DNA from: Rhodanobacter denitrificans
GTDB lineage: Bacteria > Pseudomonadota > Gammaproteobacteria > Xanthomonadales > Rhodanobacteraceae
NCBI RefSeq assembly: GCF_000230695.2
Contig: NC_020541.1
Coordinates: 3,596,001-3,660,000 of the forward strand
Length of the DNA: 64,000 bases
Reading direction: 5' to 3'
Shown: one piece after another, positions 7,361 through 16,200 of the stretch
How positions within the stretch are numbered: the first letter of the stretch is position 1
How the letters are laid out: the number at the start of each line of letters is the position of its first letter
Program-made: the position numbers and the translations under genes
The notes under the pieces: generated by a model
The model's database searches: none
What the model was told of the DNA's origin: nothing
What the model saw: only the letters and a program-made list of their open reading frames with translations

Positions 7361-8887
7361 ATGGATACGTTGCTACCTGTCGCACCCAAAGTACGCTGCC
7401 ATGCACGTGGCTGGCGCGTCGCCGTGTCCCTGCTCGCCCTGCTGCTGGTCGCCCCGTCTGCCTTCGCCGGCACCGGTAGCGGCGGCAAGGCGGTCGCCCC
7501 CATCATCGCCCAGATCGACGCCGGCCACTTCAAGGCGGCCGACGCGGCGATCACCGGCGCCCTGGCGCAGCCCGGCCTGTCCGCCGACACGCGCCACGCG
7601 CTCGCGTTCCAGCGCGAACGTATGCGCCGCATCCTGCTCGACTTCACCCTCGGCGCCGACGAGGTCAAGGCGCGCGTGCGCCAGCAGATCCCCGACCTCA
7701 GCGACGCCGAGTTCGCGAAGTGGAACGCGGCCGGCCTGTTCGAGCACCAGGTCATCGACGGCCGCACGCTGTACTTCAAGCGCTCACCCGGCAACCTGTT
7801 CCGGCTCAGCCCCGAAGCGGTGGCGCGGCGCGCCGTGCAGACGCCGATCGGCGACGGTCCGATGGAAGCGCTGAACGAGCACCAGCGCGCGATCTACCAG
7901 ACCGCGCTGGCCGGACACAAGAGCAGCGTGCTGCCGCGGCGCCTGCGCATGACGCAGACGCTGACCGTCGACGCCGACGCCGTGCCCGCCGGCGAGACCG
8001 TGCGCGCGTGGATTCCGTACCCGCAGGCGGTGCCGGGCCAGCAGGAAGACATCCGCTACGTGGCCAGCGTGCCGGCCACGCACCAGATCGCACCCGCGTC
8101 GGCGCCGCAACGCACGGTGTACCTGGAGAAGCCGGCCGTGGCCGGACAGAAGACGGTGTTCTCGGTCACCTACGAGCTGACCCTGTTCGCGCAATACCAC
8201 GCGATCGACCCGGCCAGGGTCACGGCGGAGAAGATCACGCCGGAACTGGCCCCGTTCGTGGCCGAGCGCGCACCGCATATCGTGTTCACCGACGCGATGC
8301 GCGCGTTCTCGCGCAAGGTCGTGGGCGAGGAGAAGAACCCGTACCGCATCGCGCAGAAACTGTTCGCCGCGGTCGACCAGATCCCCTGGGCCGGCGCGCG
8401 CGAGTACTCCACCATCAGCAACATCAGCGACTACGCGCTGCACGCCGGCCACGCCGACTGCGGCCAGCAGACCCTGCTGCTGATGACCCTGCTGCGCCTG
8501 AACGGCATCCCCGCGCGCTGGCAGTCCGGCATGGTGTATTCGGACGACGGCAGCCGCTACAGCAACATCCACGACTGGGGCTACCTGTACCTGCCGCCGT
8601 ACGGCTGGGTGCCGATGGACGTCACCACCGGCCGGCTGCACCCGGCGGCGGGCGACGACAAGGCGCTGGAGTGGTTCTACCTGGGCGGCCTCGACAACTG
8701 GCGCATCGCCTTCAACGACGACTACGGCCGCCGCTTCCAGCCGTCCAAGCGGCAGTTCCGCTCCGACGACGTGGACTCGCAACGCGGCGAGGCCGAATGG
8801 CGCGGCGGCAACCTCTATTTCGATCAACTGGATTACGGCTTCGACTGGCAGGTCCTGCCAGCGGCGCAGGGACGCAGCGGCAACTAA
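7361..8887 (+). CDS. Secreted transglutaminase-like (papain-fold) protein
   Basis: 508 residues with a Sec leader (VAVSLLALLLVAPSAFAG after a basic start). The C-terminal third is a transglutaminase-core domain with the full triad: Cys367 in HADCGQQT, His404 in NIHDWGYL and Asp420 in PMDVTTG. Bacterial members of this fold are usually peptidases or amidases rather than cross-linking enzymes. The N-terminal 250 residues are not recognised. It opens the rightward run of peptidoglycan-related genes, with a 54-base gap to the TonB receptor, so a periplasmic role on peptide amide bonds is likely. ATG at 7361 is preceded by GGGGA; the upstream frame to 7307 lacks a leader and a good start. Confidence 0.8.
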   Translation: MDTLLPVAPKVRCHARGWRVAVSLLALLLVAPSAFAGTGSGGKAVAPIIAQIDAGHFKAADAAITGALAQPGLSADTRHALAFQRERMRRILLDFTLGADEVKARVRQQIPDLSDAEFAKWNAAGLFEHQVIDGRTLYFKRSPGNLFRLSPEAVARRAVQTPIGDGPMEALNEHQRAIYQTALAGHKSSVLPRRLRMTQTLTVDADAVPAGETVRAWIPYPQAVPGQQEDIRYVASVPATHQIAPASAPQRTVYLEKPAVAGQKTVFSVTYELTLFAQYHAIDPARVTAEKITPELAPFVAERAPHIVFTDAMRAFSRKVVGEEKNPYRIAQKLFAAVDQIPWAGAREYSTISNISDYALHAGHADCGQQTLLLMTLLRLNGIPARWQSGMVYSDDGSRYSNIHDWGYLYLPPYGWVPMDVTTGRLHPAAGDDKALEWFYLGGLDNWRIAFNDDYGRRFQPSKRQFRSDDVDSQRGEAEWRGGNLYFDQLDYGFDWQVLPAAQGRSGN

Positions 8888-8941
8888 CCGGCAGCTTTTC
8901 ATAAACATGGCATCGACGGCGTCGATGGGGAGATGGGGAAC

Positions 8942-11938
8942 ATGAGCAACACCGGGACATTGCGCAGGACCGTGCTCGGCACGGCGCTCGGACTGGCGCT
9001 CGCCGCCTTCGGCGGCCCGCAGGCGTACGCGGCCAACAACGACGGTTCGGTGGCCGGTCGCACCCAAGCCGGCGCCACCGTGGTCGTGACCAATCCGGCC
9101 ACCGGCCTGACTCGCACGATCACCGCCGACAACGACGGCAACTACCGCTTCCCGTTCCTGCCGGTGGGCCAGTACACCATCAGCGCCAGCAGCGGCGGCC
9201 AGCCGGTGGGTCCGACGCGCAACGTCACGGTGGCGCTGGGCACCACCACCACAGTGGACCTGGGCGCGGCAAACGCGACCAGCCTGGCCACCATCAACGT
9301 CACCGGCTCGGTGCTGCCGGTGATCGACGTCCGTTCCACCGAGTCGGCCACCATCGTCTCGCGCGCCGACCTGGTGCGCCTGCCGGTCGACCAGAACGTC
9401 ACCTCGGTGGCGCTGCTGGCGCCCGGCGTGGTCAAGGGCAACGCCGCCTTCGGCGGCATTTCCTTCGGCGGCTCCTCGATCGCCGAGAACGCGTTCTACG
9501 TCAACGGCCTCAACGTCACCGACTTCTACAACCGCAACGGCTTCTCCGAAGCGCCGTTCGCGTTCTACGACCAGTTCCAGGTCAAGACCGGCGGCTACTC
9601 GGTCGAGTTCGGCCGCACTACCGGCGGCGTGGTCAATGCGGTGGCGCGCTCAGGCACCAACGAGTTCAAGGGTGGCGTGGAGATCACCCTGGAGCCCGGC
9701 AACTGGCATTCGCGCGCCGACGATCACTATGACGCCAGCGGCCACCGCTACCTCACCGCCAGCCGCGACCAGGACTCGCTGGTGAAGACGAACATCTGGG
9801 CCTCCGGCCCGATCGTCAAGGACAAACTGTTCATCTTCGCCATGTACGAGGCCCGCGGCAGCAGCCCGCGCAACACCAACAACGCCGGCACCACGCTGAC
9901 CTCCAACAACTCGGATACCGGCTTCTGGGGCACCACGATCGACTGGAACATCACCGACAGCAACGTGTTGCAGCTGATGGCGTTCTCCGACAAGAACAAG
10001 AACACCGGCGACGTCTACAGCTACGACTACGACACCAGCACTATCGGCACCCGCACCAACAAGGTCTTCACCGATACCGGCGGCAAGAACTGGGCGCTGA
10101 CCTGGACCAGCTACCTCACCAACGACCTGTCGATGAAGCTGATGTACGGCCGCAACGAGCGCGAGGCGTTCACCCGCTCGCAGCTGGACATCGACTGCAA
10201 CTACGTCTCGGCGAACAACGCGTTCCGGGCGATCCACGATCCGGGCGTGCAGCTGGGCTGCACCAGCAGCTCCACCGTGTACAAACGCAACGACACCCGC
10301 AAGCAGGCCCGCGCCGACTTCGAGTGGACGCTGGGCGACCACCTGCTGCGCTTCGGCTACGACCACGAAAACGACACCTCCGACTACAACCGCCACTACG
10401 CCGGGCCGGGCGCGTACTACTACAACCTGTACGCCGCCAGCGCCGGCTCCACCATCTCCAACGGCGGCGTGGTGCCGGCCGGCTACGACGCCTACGTGCG
10501 CGCACGCCGCTACGAGATCGCCGGCACCTTCACCACCAAGAATGCCGCGTACTACATCGAGGACAACTGGCAGGTGACACCCAGCCTGGTGCTCAACGCC
10601 GGCGTGCGCAACGACAGCTTCGACAACCAGGACGCCGCAGGCCGCAGCTACATCAAGATGAGCCGGCAGATCGCGCCGCGGCTGGGCTTCTCCTGGGACA
10701 TGAAGGGCGACGGCAGCACCAAGCTGTTCGGCAACCTCGGCCGCTACTACCTGCCGGTGGCCAACGTGATCAACATCAAGCAGGCCGGCGGCCTGCTCGA
10801 CGAGCGCACCTACTACGCGTTCGACGGCTGGGAGTACAAGACCCTCAACGGCGTCGAGTACGCCGTCCCGAAGCTCGGCCCGCAGATCGGCCCGGTCGAC
10901 AATTCGCAGGGCGACGGCACCGTCGGCGACCTGCGTTCCGAGGTCGACAAGAACATGGATCCGGTCTACCAGGACGAAGCGATCCTGGGCTTCCAGCAGC
11001 TGATCACCTCGCAGTGGTCGTGGGGCGTCAGCGCCACCTACCGGCGCCTGCACAACGCGATCGACGACATGGAGATCAGCGCCACCGCGCAGTGCGGCGA
11101 GAACGGCTACATCGGCTGGGTGATGGCCAACCCTGGCAAGAAGGTCACCGTGTGGGGCGACACCAACTGCGACGGCACCCCTGACGGCTACCTCACCGTG
11201 GACACCTCCAAGGAAGGCTGGGCGATGTATGACGCCCAGGGCAACTACCTGGGCCAGCGCGGCTGGGTGAAGCCCAAGCGCACCTACGCCGCCGTCGAGC
11301 TGCAGCTGAACCGCGCGTGGGACGAGAAGTGGGCGATGAACGCCTCGTACACGATGTCGTGGAACCGCGGCAACGCGGAAGGCCCGGTCAACTCGGACAC
11401 CGACTTCGACGACACCGGCCGCACCGAGAACTTCGACGATCCGTGGGTGAACCTGGGCGGCGACGGCTACCTGCCGAACGACCGCCGCCACCAGTTCAAG
11501 CTGCGCGGCACCTATGCGCTCACCCCGCACTGGCAGCTCGGCGCCGACGTGAACGCCGCCTCCGGCGGCCCGATCACCGGCTTCGGCGTGGGCAACCCCT
11601 ACGACGCCACCAACTACCACAGCTACTTCATCTGCGTGCAGAACTGCGCCTCGCCGGTGTCCGAGAACCGCGTCTACGAACGCTCGCCGCGCGGCAAGTA
11701 CGGCCGCCTGCCGTGGACCTTCACGCTCAACGCCGGCATCAGCTACATCCAGCCGTTCGATGGCGGCGAGTTCCGGGTGAAGCTGGCCGTCTACAACCTG
11801 CTCAACCAGAAGCACACCACGGCGGTGGATCAGGATCTGCAGACGTCCATCTCCAATTCCACCAGCGACACGTTCCGCCAGCCGCTTGGCTTCCAGTCGC
11901 CGCGCTTCACCCAGCTGACCATGTCCATCAACTTCTGA
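8942..11938 (+). CDS. Oar-like TonB-dependent outer-membrane receptor
   Basis: 998 residues. A signal peptide (LGLALAAFGGPQAYA) is followed by a carboxypeptidase-regulatory-like beta-sandwich (ATVVVTNPATG, DNDGNYRFPFLPVGQYTIS), a TonB plug (TINVTGSVLPVIDVRS onward) and a long beta-barrel ending in aromatic LTMSINF, as expected for outer-membrane insertion. Oar-like receptors take up large or peptide substrates energised by TonB. Its place inside a run of peptidoglycan-peptide hydrolases makes muropeptides or murein peptides the likely cargo, but specificity cannot be read from sequence. I prefer ATG at 8942 because GGGGAG at 8927-8932 is well spaced for it and touches ATG 8933 directly. Confidence 0.9.
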   Translation: MSNTGTLRRTVLGTALGLALAAFGGPQAYAANNDGSVAGRTQAGATVVVTNPATGLTRTITADNDGNYRFPFLPVGQYTISASSGGQPVGPTRNVTVALGTTTTVDLGAANATSLATINVTGSVLPVIDVRSTESATIVSRADLVRLPVDQNVTSVALLAPGVVKGNAAFGGISFGGSSIAENAFYVNGLNVTDFYNRNGFSEAPFAFYDQFQVKTGGYSVEFGRTTGGVVNAVARSGTNEFKGGVEITLEPGNWHSRADDHYDASGHRYLTASRDQDSLVKTNIWASGPIVKDKLFIFAMYEARGSSPRNTNNAGTTLTSNNSDTGFWGTTIDWNITDSNVLQLMAFSDKNKNTGDVYSYDYDTSTIGTRTNKVFTDTGGKNWALTWTSYLTNDLSMKLMYGRNEREAFTRSQLDIDCNYVSANNAFRAIHDPGVQLGCTSSSTVYKRNDTRKQARADFEWTLGDHLLRFGYDHENDTSDYNRHYAGPGAYYYNLYAASAGSTISNGGVVPAGYDAYVRARRYEIAGTFTTKNAAYYIEDNWQVTPSLVLNAGVRNDSFDNQDAAGRSYIKMSRQIAPRLGFSWDMKGDGSTKLFGNLGRYYLPVANVINIKQAGGLLDERTYYAFDGWEYKTLNGVEYAVPKLGPQIGPVDNSQGDGTVGDLRSEVDKNMDPVYQDEAILGFQQLITSQWSWGVSATYRRLHNAIDDMEISATAQCGENGYIGWVMANPGKKVTVWGDTNCDGTPDGYLTVDTSKEGWAMYDAQGNYLGQRGWVKPKRTYAAVELQLNRAWDEKWAMNASYTMSWNRGNAEGPVNSDTDFDDTGRTENFDDPWVNLGGDGYLPNDRRHQFKLRGTYALTPHWQLGADVNAASGGPITGFGVGNPYDATNYHSYFICVQNCASPVSENRVYERSPRGKYGRLPWTFTLNAGISYIQPFDGGEFRVKLAVYNLLNQKHTTAVDQDLQTSISNSTSDTFRQPLGFQSPRFTQLTMSINF

Positions 11939-11954
11939 TCGTCCTCCCCCGATC

Positions 11955-11988
11955 GCGGCCCGCGCAACTGCCGGGCCGCTCTTTTTTT
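11955..11988 (+). terminator. Rho-independent terminator after the TonB receptor
   Basis: GCGGCCCG (11955-11962) pairs perfectly with CGGGCCGC (11972-11979), followed by a seven-T run. It lies 17 bases after the receptor stop and before the decarboxylase gene, so it may separate or attenuate transcription into the downstream hydrolase genes. Confidence 0.85.
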
Positions 11989-12021
11989 GCGGTTTCACCG
12001 CAGCAGCAACGGCACCAGGCC

Positions 12022-13326
12022 ATGTCCACGCCAACAACCAGCCGCCCGACGACGACGGCAAGTGCCACGCAGGCGGACGACGCCCACCGCCACTTCGACG
12101 GGGTCGACCTGCAGGCCCTGGCGCAGCGGATTGGCACGCCCCTGCATGCCTACTCCGCCAGCGCGATCCACCAGCGCATCGGCGAACTCCAGGCCGCGCT
12201 GACCGGCCTCGACGCCACCATCTGCTTCGCGGTCAAGGCCAACCCCAACCTCGCCATCCTGCAATTGATGGCGAACGCCGGCGTCGGTGCCGACATCGTC
12301 TCGGTCGGCGAGCTGCGCCGCGCGCTCAACGCCGGCATGCCGGCCGAGCGCATCGTGTTCTCCGGCGTCGGCAAGAGCACCGACGAAATCGCCGGCGCGC
12401 TGAGCGTCGGCATCATGCGCTTCAACGTCGAATCGCTGGACGAACTGCATACCCTGCAGCGGGTCGCGCAGGCGCAGGAGGTGACCGCGCGCGCCGCCGT
12501 GCGCATCAACCCCGACGTGGACGCGCAGACCCACGCGAAGATCTCCACCGGCAAGTCGGAGAACAAGTTCGGCGTCAGCATCGACGAGGCGCGCCGCTGG
12601 TTCGCCGAACGCAGCCAGCTCACCCACGTGCAGCTCGACGGCCTGCACGTGCACATCGGTTCGCAGATCCTCAGCGTCGAACCGTTCCGGCTGGCACTGC
12701 AGCGGGTCGCCGCGTTCTGGCGCGAACTCGAGCAGGCCGGCCATCCGGTCAACAGCATCGACGTCGGCGGCGGACTGGGCGTGTGCTATCGCGCCGGCGT
12801 GGACCAGCCGGTGGCCGCGGCCGATTACGTCGGCGCGATCCGCGAGGCGCTGGCCGGTTTCCGCGGCCGCCTGCTGCTGGAACCGGGCCGCTACCTGGTC
12901 GCCGAGGCGGGCGTGCTGCTGACCCGGGTGATCCGCGTCAAACCCGGCATCGAACGCACGTTCCTGGTGCTGGACGCGGCGATGAACGACCTGCAGCGGC
13001 CCAGCCTGTACGACGCCTGGCACGACATCGTGCCGGTAGCGGACGAGCGGCGCCCGCTGGCCACCTACGACATCGTCGGCCCGGTGTGCGAGACCGGCGA
13101 TACTTTCGCCCGCGCACGCGAACTGCCCGAGTGCGCCGCCGGCGACCTGTTGCTGATCAAGGCCACCGGCGCGTACGGTACGTCGATGGCCTCCACCTAC
13201 AACTCGCGGCCGCTGGCCGCCGAGGTACTGCTGCAGCGGGGCCGCTACGCCGTGGTGCGGCGGCGCCAGCACTTCGAGGACATGATCGCCGGCGAACAGC
13301 CGGCCCGGAACTGGGAAACGCCATGA
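12022..13326 (+). CDS. lysA: Diaminopimelate decarboxylase
   Basis: 434 residues, the usual length for class III PLP decarboxylases. Lys72 in CFAVKANPN binds PLP. HIGSQI, the glycine loop DVGGGLGVCY, EPGRYLVAEAG and Cys356 in VCETGDTF are all present, the last being the DAP-specific active-site segment from the partner subunit. It converts meso-diaminopimelate to L-lysine in the cytoplasm. It overlaps the next gene (M19 dipeptidase) by ATGA, so here it is probably used to process DAP recovered from murein peptides rather than only for biosynthesis. A close relative acting on ornithine or arginine is less likely given the CETGD segment. Confidence 0.88.
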   Translation: MSTPTTSRPTTTASATQADDAHRHFDGVDLQALAQRIGTPLHAYSASAIHQRIGELQAALTGLDATICFAVKANPNLAILQLMANAGVGADIVSVGELRRALNAGMPAERIVFSGVGKSTDEIAGALSVGIMRFNVESLDELHTLQRVAQAQEVTARAAVRINPDVDAQTHAKISTGKSENKFGVSIDEARRWFAERSQLTHVQLDGLHVHIGSQILSVEPFRLALQRVAAFWRELEQAGHPVNSIDVGGGLGVCYRAGVDQPVAAADYVGAIREALAGFRGRLLLEPGRYLVAEAGVLLTRVIRVKPGIERTFLVLDAAMNDLQRPSLYDAWHDIVPVADERRPLATYDIVGPVCETGDTFARARELPECAAGDLLLIKATGAYGTSMASTYNSRPLAAEVLLQRGRYAVVRRRQHFEDMIAGEQPARNWETP

Positions 13327-14534
13327 ACACGACTGTCCGCCTCGCCCTCCTCGCCGCCTTGAGCGTCGCCGGGACGCTGCCCGCGCAAGCACAGCAGGAT
13401 CCGCCGATCACCATCGACACCCATGTCGACATCCCCTTCAACTACATGGGCGAGCCGCGCTTCGACGTCGGGCACGATACCCGCCTGCTGGTCGACCTGG
13501 GCAAGATGGAGCGCGGCGGCCTGAACGCGGCGTTCTTCGTGGTCTGGGTGCCGCAGCACCAGCTCGACGCCGCCGGCTACGCCAAGGCGGTGCAACAGGC
13601 CAGCCAGAAATACGACGGCATCGGCCGCATGCTGATGATGTATCCCGACCGCATCCGCCTGGCCACCACGCCCGAACAGCTGCTCGCCAACCACAAGGCC
13701 GGCCTGCTCTCGGCGACGATCGAGATCGAGAACGCCTACTCGCTCGGCCACGACATCCACCGCCTCGACGCCGCGTTCGATCGCGGCGCGCGCTCCGTCG
13801 GCCTGGTCCACGTCGGCAACAACGACCTGTGCACCAGCTCGCTACCCGATACCGAGCATGGCGAGCCGGCGATGAACGGCGCCGGCGACAAGGGCATGAG
13901 CGACTTCGGCCGCGCTGTGGTGAAACGCGCCAACCAGATCGGCATGCTGGTCGACATCTCCCACGCTTCGGACAACTGCGTGCGCGATGCGCTCAAGCTG
14001 TCCAGCACGCCGCTCATCGCCTCGCACTCCGGCGCCCGCGCCGTGCTCGACCACCCGCGCAACCTGCCCGACGACCTGCTGCGCGCGATCGCCGCCAAGG
14101 GCGGCGTGATCGACGCCGTGGCCTACAAGGAATTCCTGAAGAAGGACCCGGGCCGCGAGGCCGCCGAAAAGAAACTGCAGAACGCCATCGCCAAGCAGGC
14201 CGGCGAGAAGGAGTACGACAGCGACAGCGACGACTACCGGCCGGAGATGGAAGCCGGCATGGCCGAGATCCAGAAAAAATACCCGCTGGCCACCCTGGAC
14301 GACTACGTGAAGCAGATCCGGCACATGGTGAAGGTGGCCGGCATCGACCACGTCGGCCTCGCCTCCGACTTCGACGGCGGCGGCGGCATCATCGGCTGGA
14401 AGGACGCCGGCGAAACCCGCAACGTCACCGCCGCGCTGCGCCGCGCCGGTTTCAGCGACGCCGACATCGCCAAGCTGTGGGGCGGCAACCTGCTGCGCGT
14501 ATGGAGTGAGGTCGAGCGCCATGCGCAGCGCTGA
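13323..14534 (+). CDS. Secreted membrane dipeptidase (peptidase M19)
   Basis: 403 residues with a signal peptide (VRLALLAALSVAGTLPAQA). M19/renal-dipeptidase zinc motifs are visible: THVDIP near the N terminus, the metal-bridging Glu in ATIEIENAYSLG, VDISHAS, IASHSGAR and GLASDFDGGG near residue 350. The family cleaves dipeptides, often tolerating a D-amino acid at the C-terminal side, which suits periplasmic breakdown of murein-derived L-D dipeptides. Start ATG at 13323 overlaps the lysA stop by four bases. Its 3' end overlaps the next gene by 14 bases. The charged insertion around residues 280-310 (EKEYDSDSDDY) is somewhat unusual. Confidence 0.88.
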   Translation: MNTTVRLALLAALSVAGTLPAQAQQDPPITIDTHVDIPFNYMGEPRFDVGHDTRLLVDLGKMERGGLNAAFFVVWVPQHQLDAAGYAKAVQQASQKYDGIGRMLMMYPDRIRLATTPEQLLANHKAGLLSATIEIENAYSLGHDIHRLDAAFDRGARSVGLVHVGNNDLCTSSLPDTEHGEPAMNGAGDKGMSDFGRAVVKRANQIGMLVDISHASDNCVRDALKLSSTPLIASHSGARAVLDHPRNLPDDLLRAIAAKGGVIDAVAYKEFLKKDPGREAAEKKLQNAIAKQAGEKEYDSDSDDYRPEMEAGMAEIQKKYPLATLDDYVKQIRHMVKVAGIDHVGLASDFDGGGGIIGWKDAGETRNVTAALRRAGFSDADIAKLWGGNLLRVWSEVERHAQR

Positions 14535-16200
14535 CGCAGCCGCCGTTGACGCATTCGTAGGTTGGGGTGAGCGAAGCGAACCCCAACAAATTCCGCCGCA
14601 CCGAGAGCATGTTGGGGTTCGCTTCGCTCACCCCAACCTACGTGGGCGCCGTTGGCTCTTCGCCACCGCGCTGGTCCTGACGGCCGCCAGCGCCCACGCC
14701 GGCACAGCAACACCTGAAACCAGGGCGCTCGACAAGATCGTCGACGCCACCATCGCCCGCTATCACCTGCCCGGCATCGCCGTCGGCGTGATCGAGCACG
14801 GCCAGGTCGTCTACGTGCGCACCACCGGCGAGACCGTCGCCGGCTCCGGCCAGCCGATCACCCCGCGCACGCTGTTCAAGATCGCCTCCAACAGCAAGGC
14901 GATGACCACCGCCCTGCTCGGCCGGCTGGTCGACCAGGGCAAGTTGCGCTGGGACGATCCGGTGATGAAGTACCTGCCGCAGTTCCGCATGCACGATCCG
15001 TGGGTCACCGCGAACATGCGCGTGGCCGACCTGCTCACCCATTCCAGCGGCCTGCCCGAAGGCGGCGGCGACCTGATGCTGTGGCCGGAACCGAACGCGT
15101 TCACCCGCGCCGACATCCTCCACGGCCTCGCCTTCATCAAGCCCGGCTACAGCTTCCGCTCGCAATACCAGTACGACAACCTGCTCTACGTGGTGGCCGG
15201 CGAAGTCGCCGCCGCCGCGGGCGCTGCGCCCTACGAGACGCTGATGCGCCGCGAAGTGTTCGAGCCGCTGCACCTGGACCGCTGCCAGGTCGGCGCGTGG
15301 AACCGCGACACGGTGGGCGACGTGGCCACGCCGCATCGCCGCGAGGGCGGCCGCAACGTGGCGATACCCGAGGACGCCGCGATTCCCGCGATCGCCTCGG
15401 CCGCCGCGGGCGGCATCCGCTGCGACCTCACCGACATGCTGGCCTGGGCGCGCAACTGGCTGGTGCCCACGTCGACACAGCTGAAGTGGCTGTCGCCGGT
15501 GCAACGCGGCGTGCTGCAGGCGCCGCACATGCTGATCCCCGTTTCCGAGCAGCGCCGTGCCTGGGACAACACCCATGTGATGGCCTACGGCCACGGCTGG
15601 CGCATGGCCGACGTCGACGGCCAGTGGCTGGTCTGGCACACCGGCACCTTGAACGGCATGTATTCGATGCTGGCGCTGCTGCCGGACCGCAAGAGCGGCT
15701 TCGTGTTCATGATCAACGGCGAGGCGGACGATGCGCGCACCGTGCTCGGCGAAATGCTGGTCAAGCACTTCACCGCACCCGACGAACCGCGCGACGTGAA
15801 CTGGTATGCCGACGCGCTGGAGCGGCAGGCCGCGCAGCGCCCCGCCGGCTCGACCGCCCCGGATACCTCGGCGCAACGGCCGGCCACCACGGCGGAGCTG
15901 GCCTCCTGGACCGGCGAATACCGCGACCCGTGGTTCGGCGATGTCTCGTTGTGCCCGCGCGACGGCAAGCTGCGTTTCGCCGCCGCGAAGTCGCCCGCGC
16001 TGACCGGCACGGTGATGCGCCTGGGCGGCCGCTACCTGGTGCATTGGGACAGCGGCGAGCTGGACGCGTGGCTGGATTTCCACGCGGTCACCACCAGCCA
16101 GCCGATCACCTTGCGCATGGCCAAGCTCGACCCGCAAGGCGATTTCAGCTCCGACTACGAAGACCTGGCTTTCCAGCGTCGTGGGGGTTGCCACCGATGA
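14521..16200 (+). CDS. Serine hydrolase of the beta-lactamase/DD-peptidase (S12) fold
   Basis: 559 residues. The nucleophile lies in SNSK (Ser123, Lys126), the second motif is YDN in QYQYDNLLY, and the third HTG appears in WHTGTLNG. A C-terminal extension of about 130 residues resembles the lipocalin-like tail of some S12 enzymes. Likely a periplasmic D,D- or D-amino-acid peptidase. The N terminus is odd: residues about 13-40 (VGWGERSEPQ through VGVRFAHPNL) are encoded by an 86-base inverted repeat, placing the hydrophobic leader WLFATALVLTAASAHA near residue 45. No in-frame ATG, GTG or TTG lies between the repeat and the leader, so the repeat must be translated. GTG at 14506 is an alternative start. 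Confidence 0.85.
   Translation: MRSADAAAVDAFVGWGERSEPQQIPPHREHVGVRFAHPNLRGRRWLFATALVLTAASAHAGTATPETRALDKIVDATIARYHLPGIAVGVIEHGQVVYVRTTGETVAGSGQPITPRTLFKIASNSKAMTTALLGRLVDQGKLRWDDPVMKYLPQFRMHDPWVTANMRVADLLTHSSGLPEGGGDLMLWPEPNAFTRADILHGLAFIKPGYSFRSQYQYDNLLYVVAGEVAAAAGAAPYETLMRREVFEPLHLDRCQVGAWNRDTVGDVATPHRREGGRNVAIPEDAAIPAIASAAAGGIRCDLTDMLAWARNWLVPTSTQLKWLSPVQRGVLQAPHMLIPVSEQRRAWDNTHVMAYGHGWRMADVDGQWLVWHTGTLNGMYSMLALLPDRKSGFVFMINGEADDARTVLGEMLVKHFTAPDEPRDVNWYADALERQAAQRPAGSTAPDTSAQRPATTAELASWTGEYRDPWFGDVSLCPRDGKLRFAAAKSPALTGTVMRLGGRYLVHWDSGELDAWLDFHAVTTSQPITLRMAKLDPQGDFSSDYEDLAFQRRGGCHR
14556..14642. repeat. Perfect 33-bp inverted repeat inside a coding region
   Basis: The arms at 14556-14588 and 14610-14642 are exact reverse complements (33 of 33), separated by 21 bases. 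The core is GTTGGGGTGAGCGAAGCGAA. In the reading frame the arms encode VGWGERSEPQ and GVRFAHPNLR. The sequence resembles the dispersed palindromic repeats of many proteobacteria. It occupies the 5' end of the serine hydrolase gene. Confidence 0.9.

Noticed and set aside
9650..12061. 803-residue open frame on the minus strand opposite the TonB receptor
   Set aside because: Frame lacks domains and is rich in Val/Ala/Gly/Arg as expected for antisense of GC-rich coding DNA. The plus-strand receptor explains the region fully.
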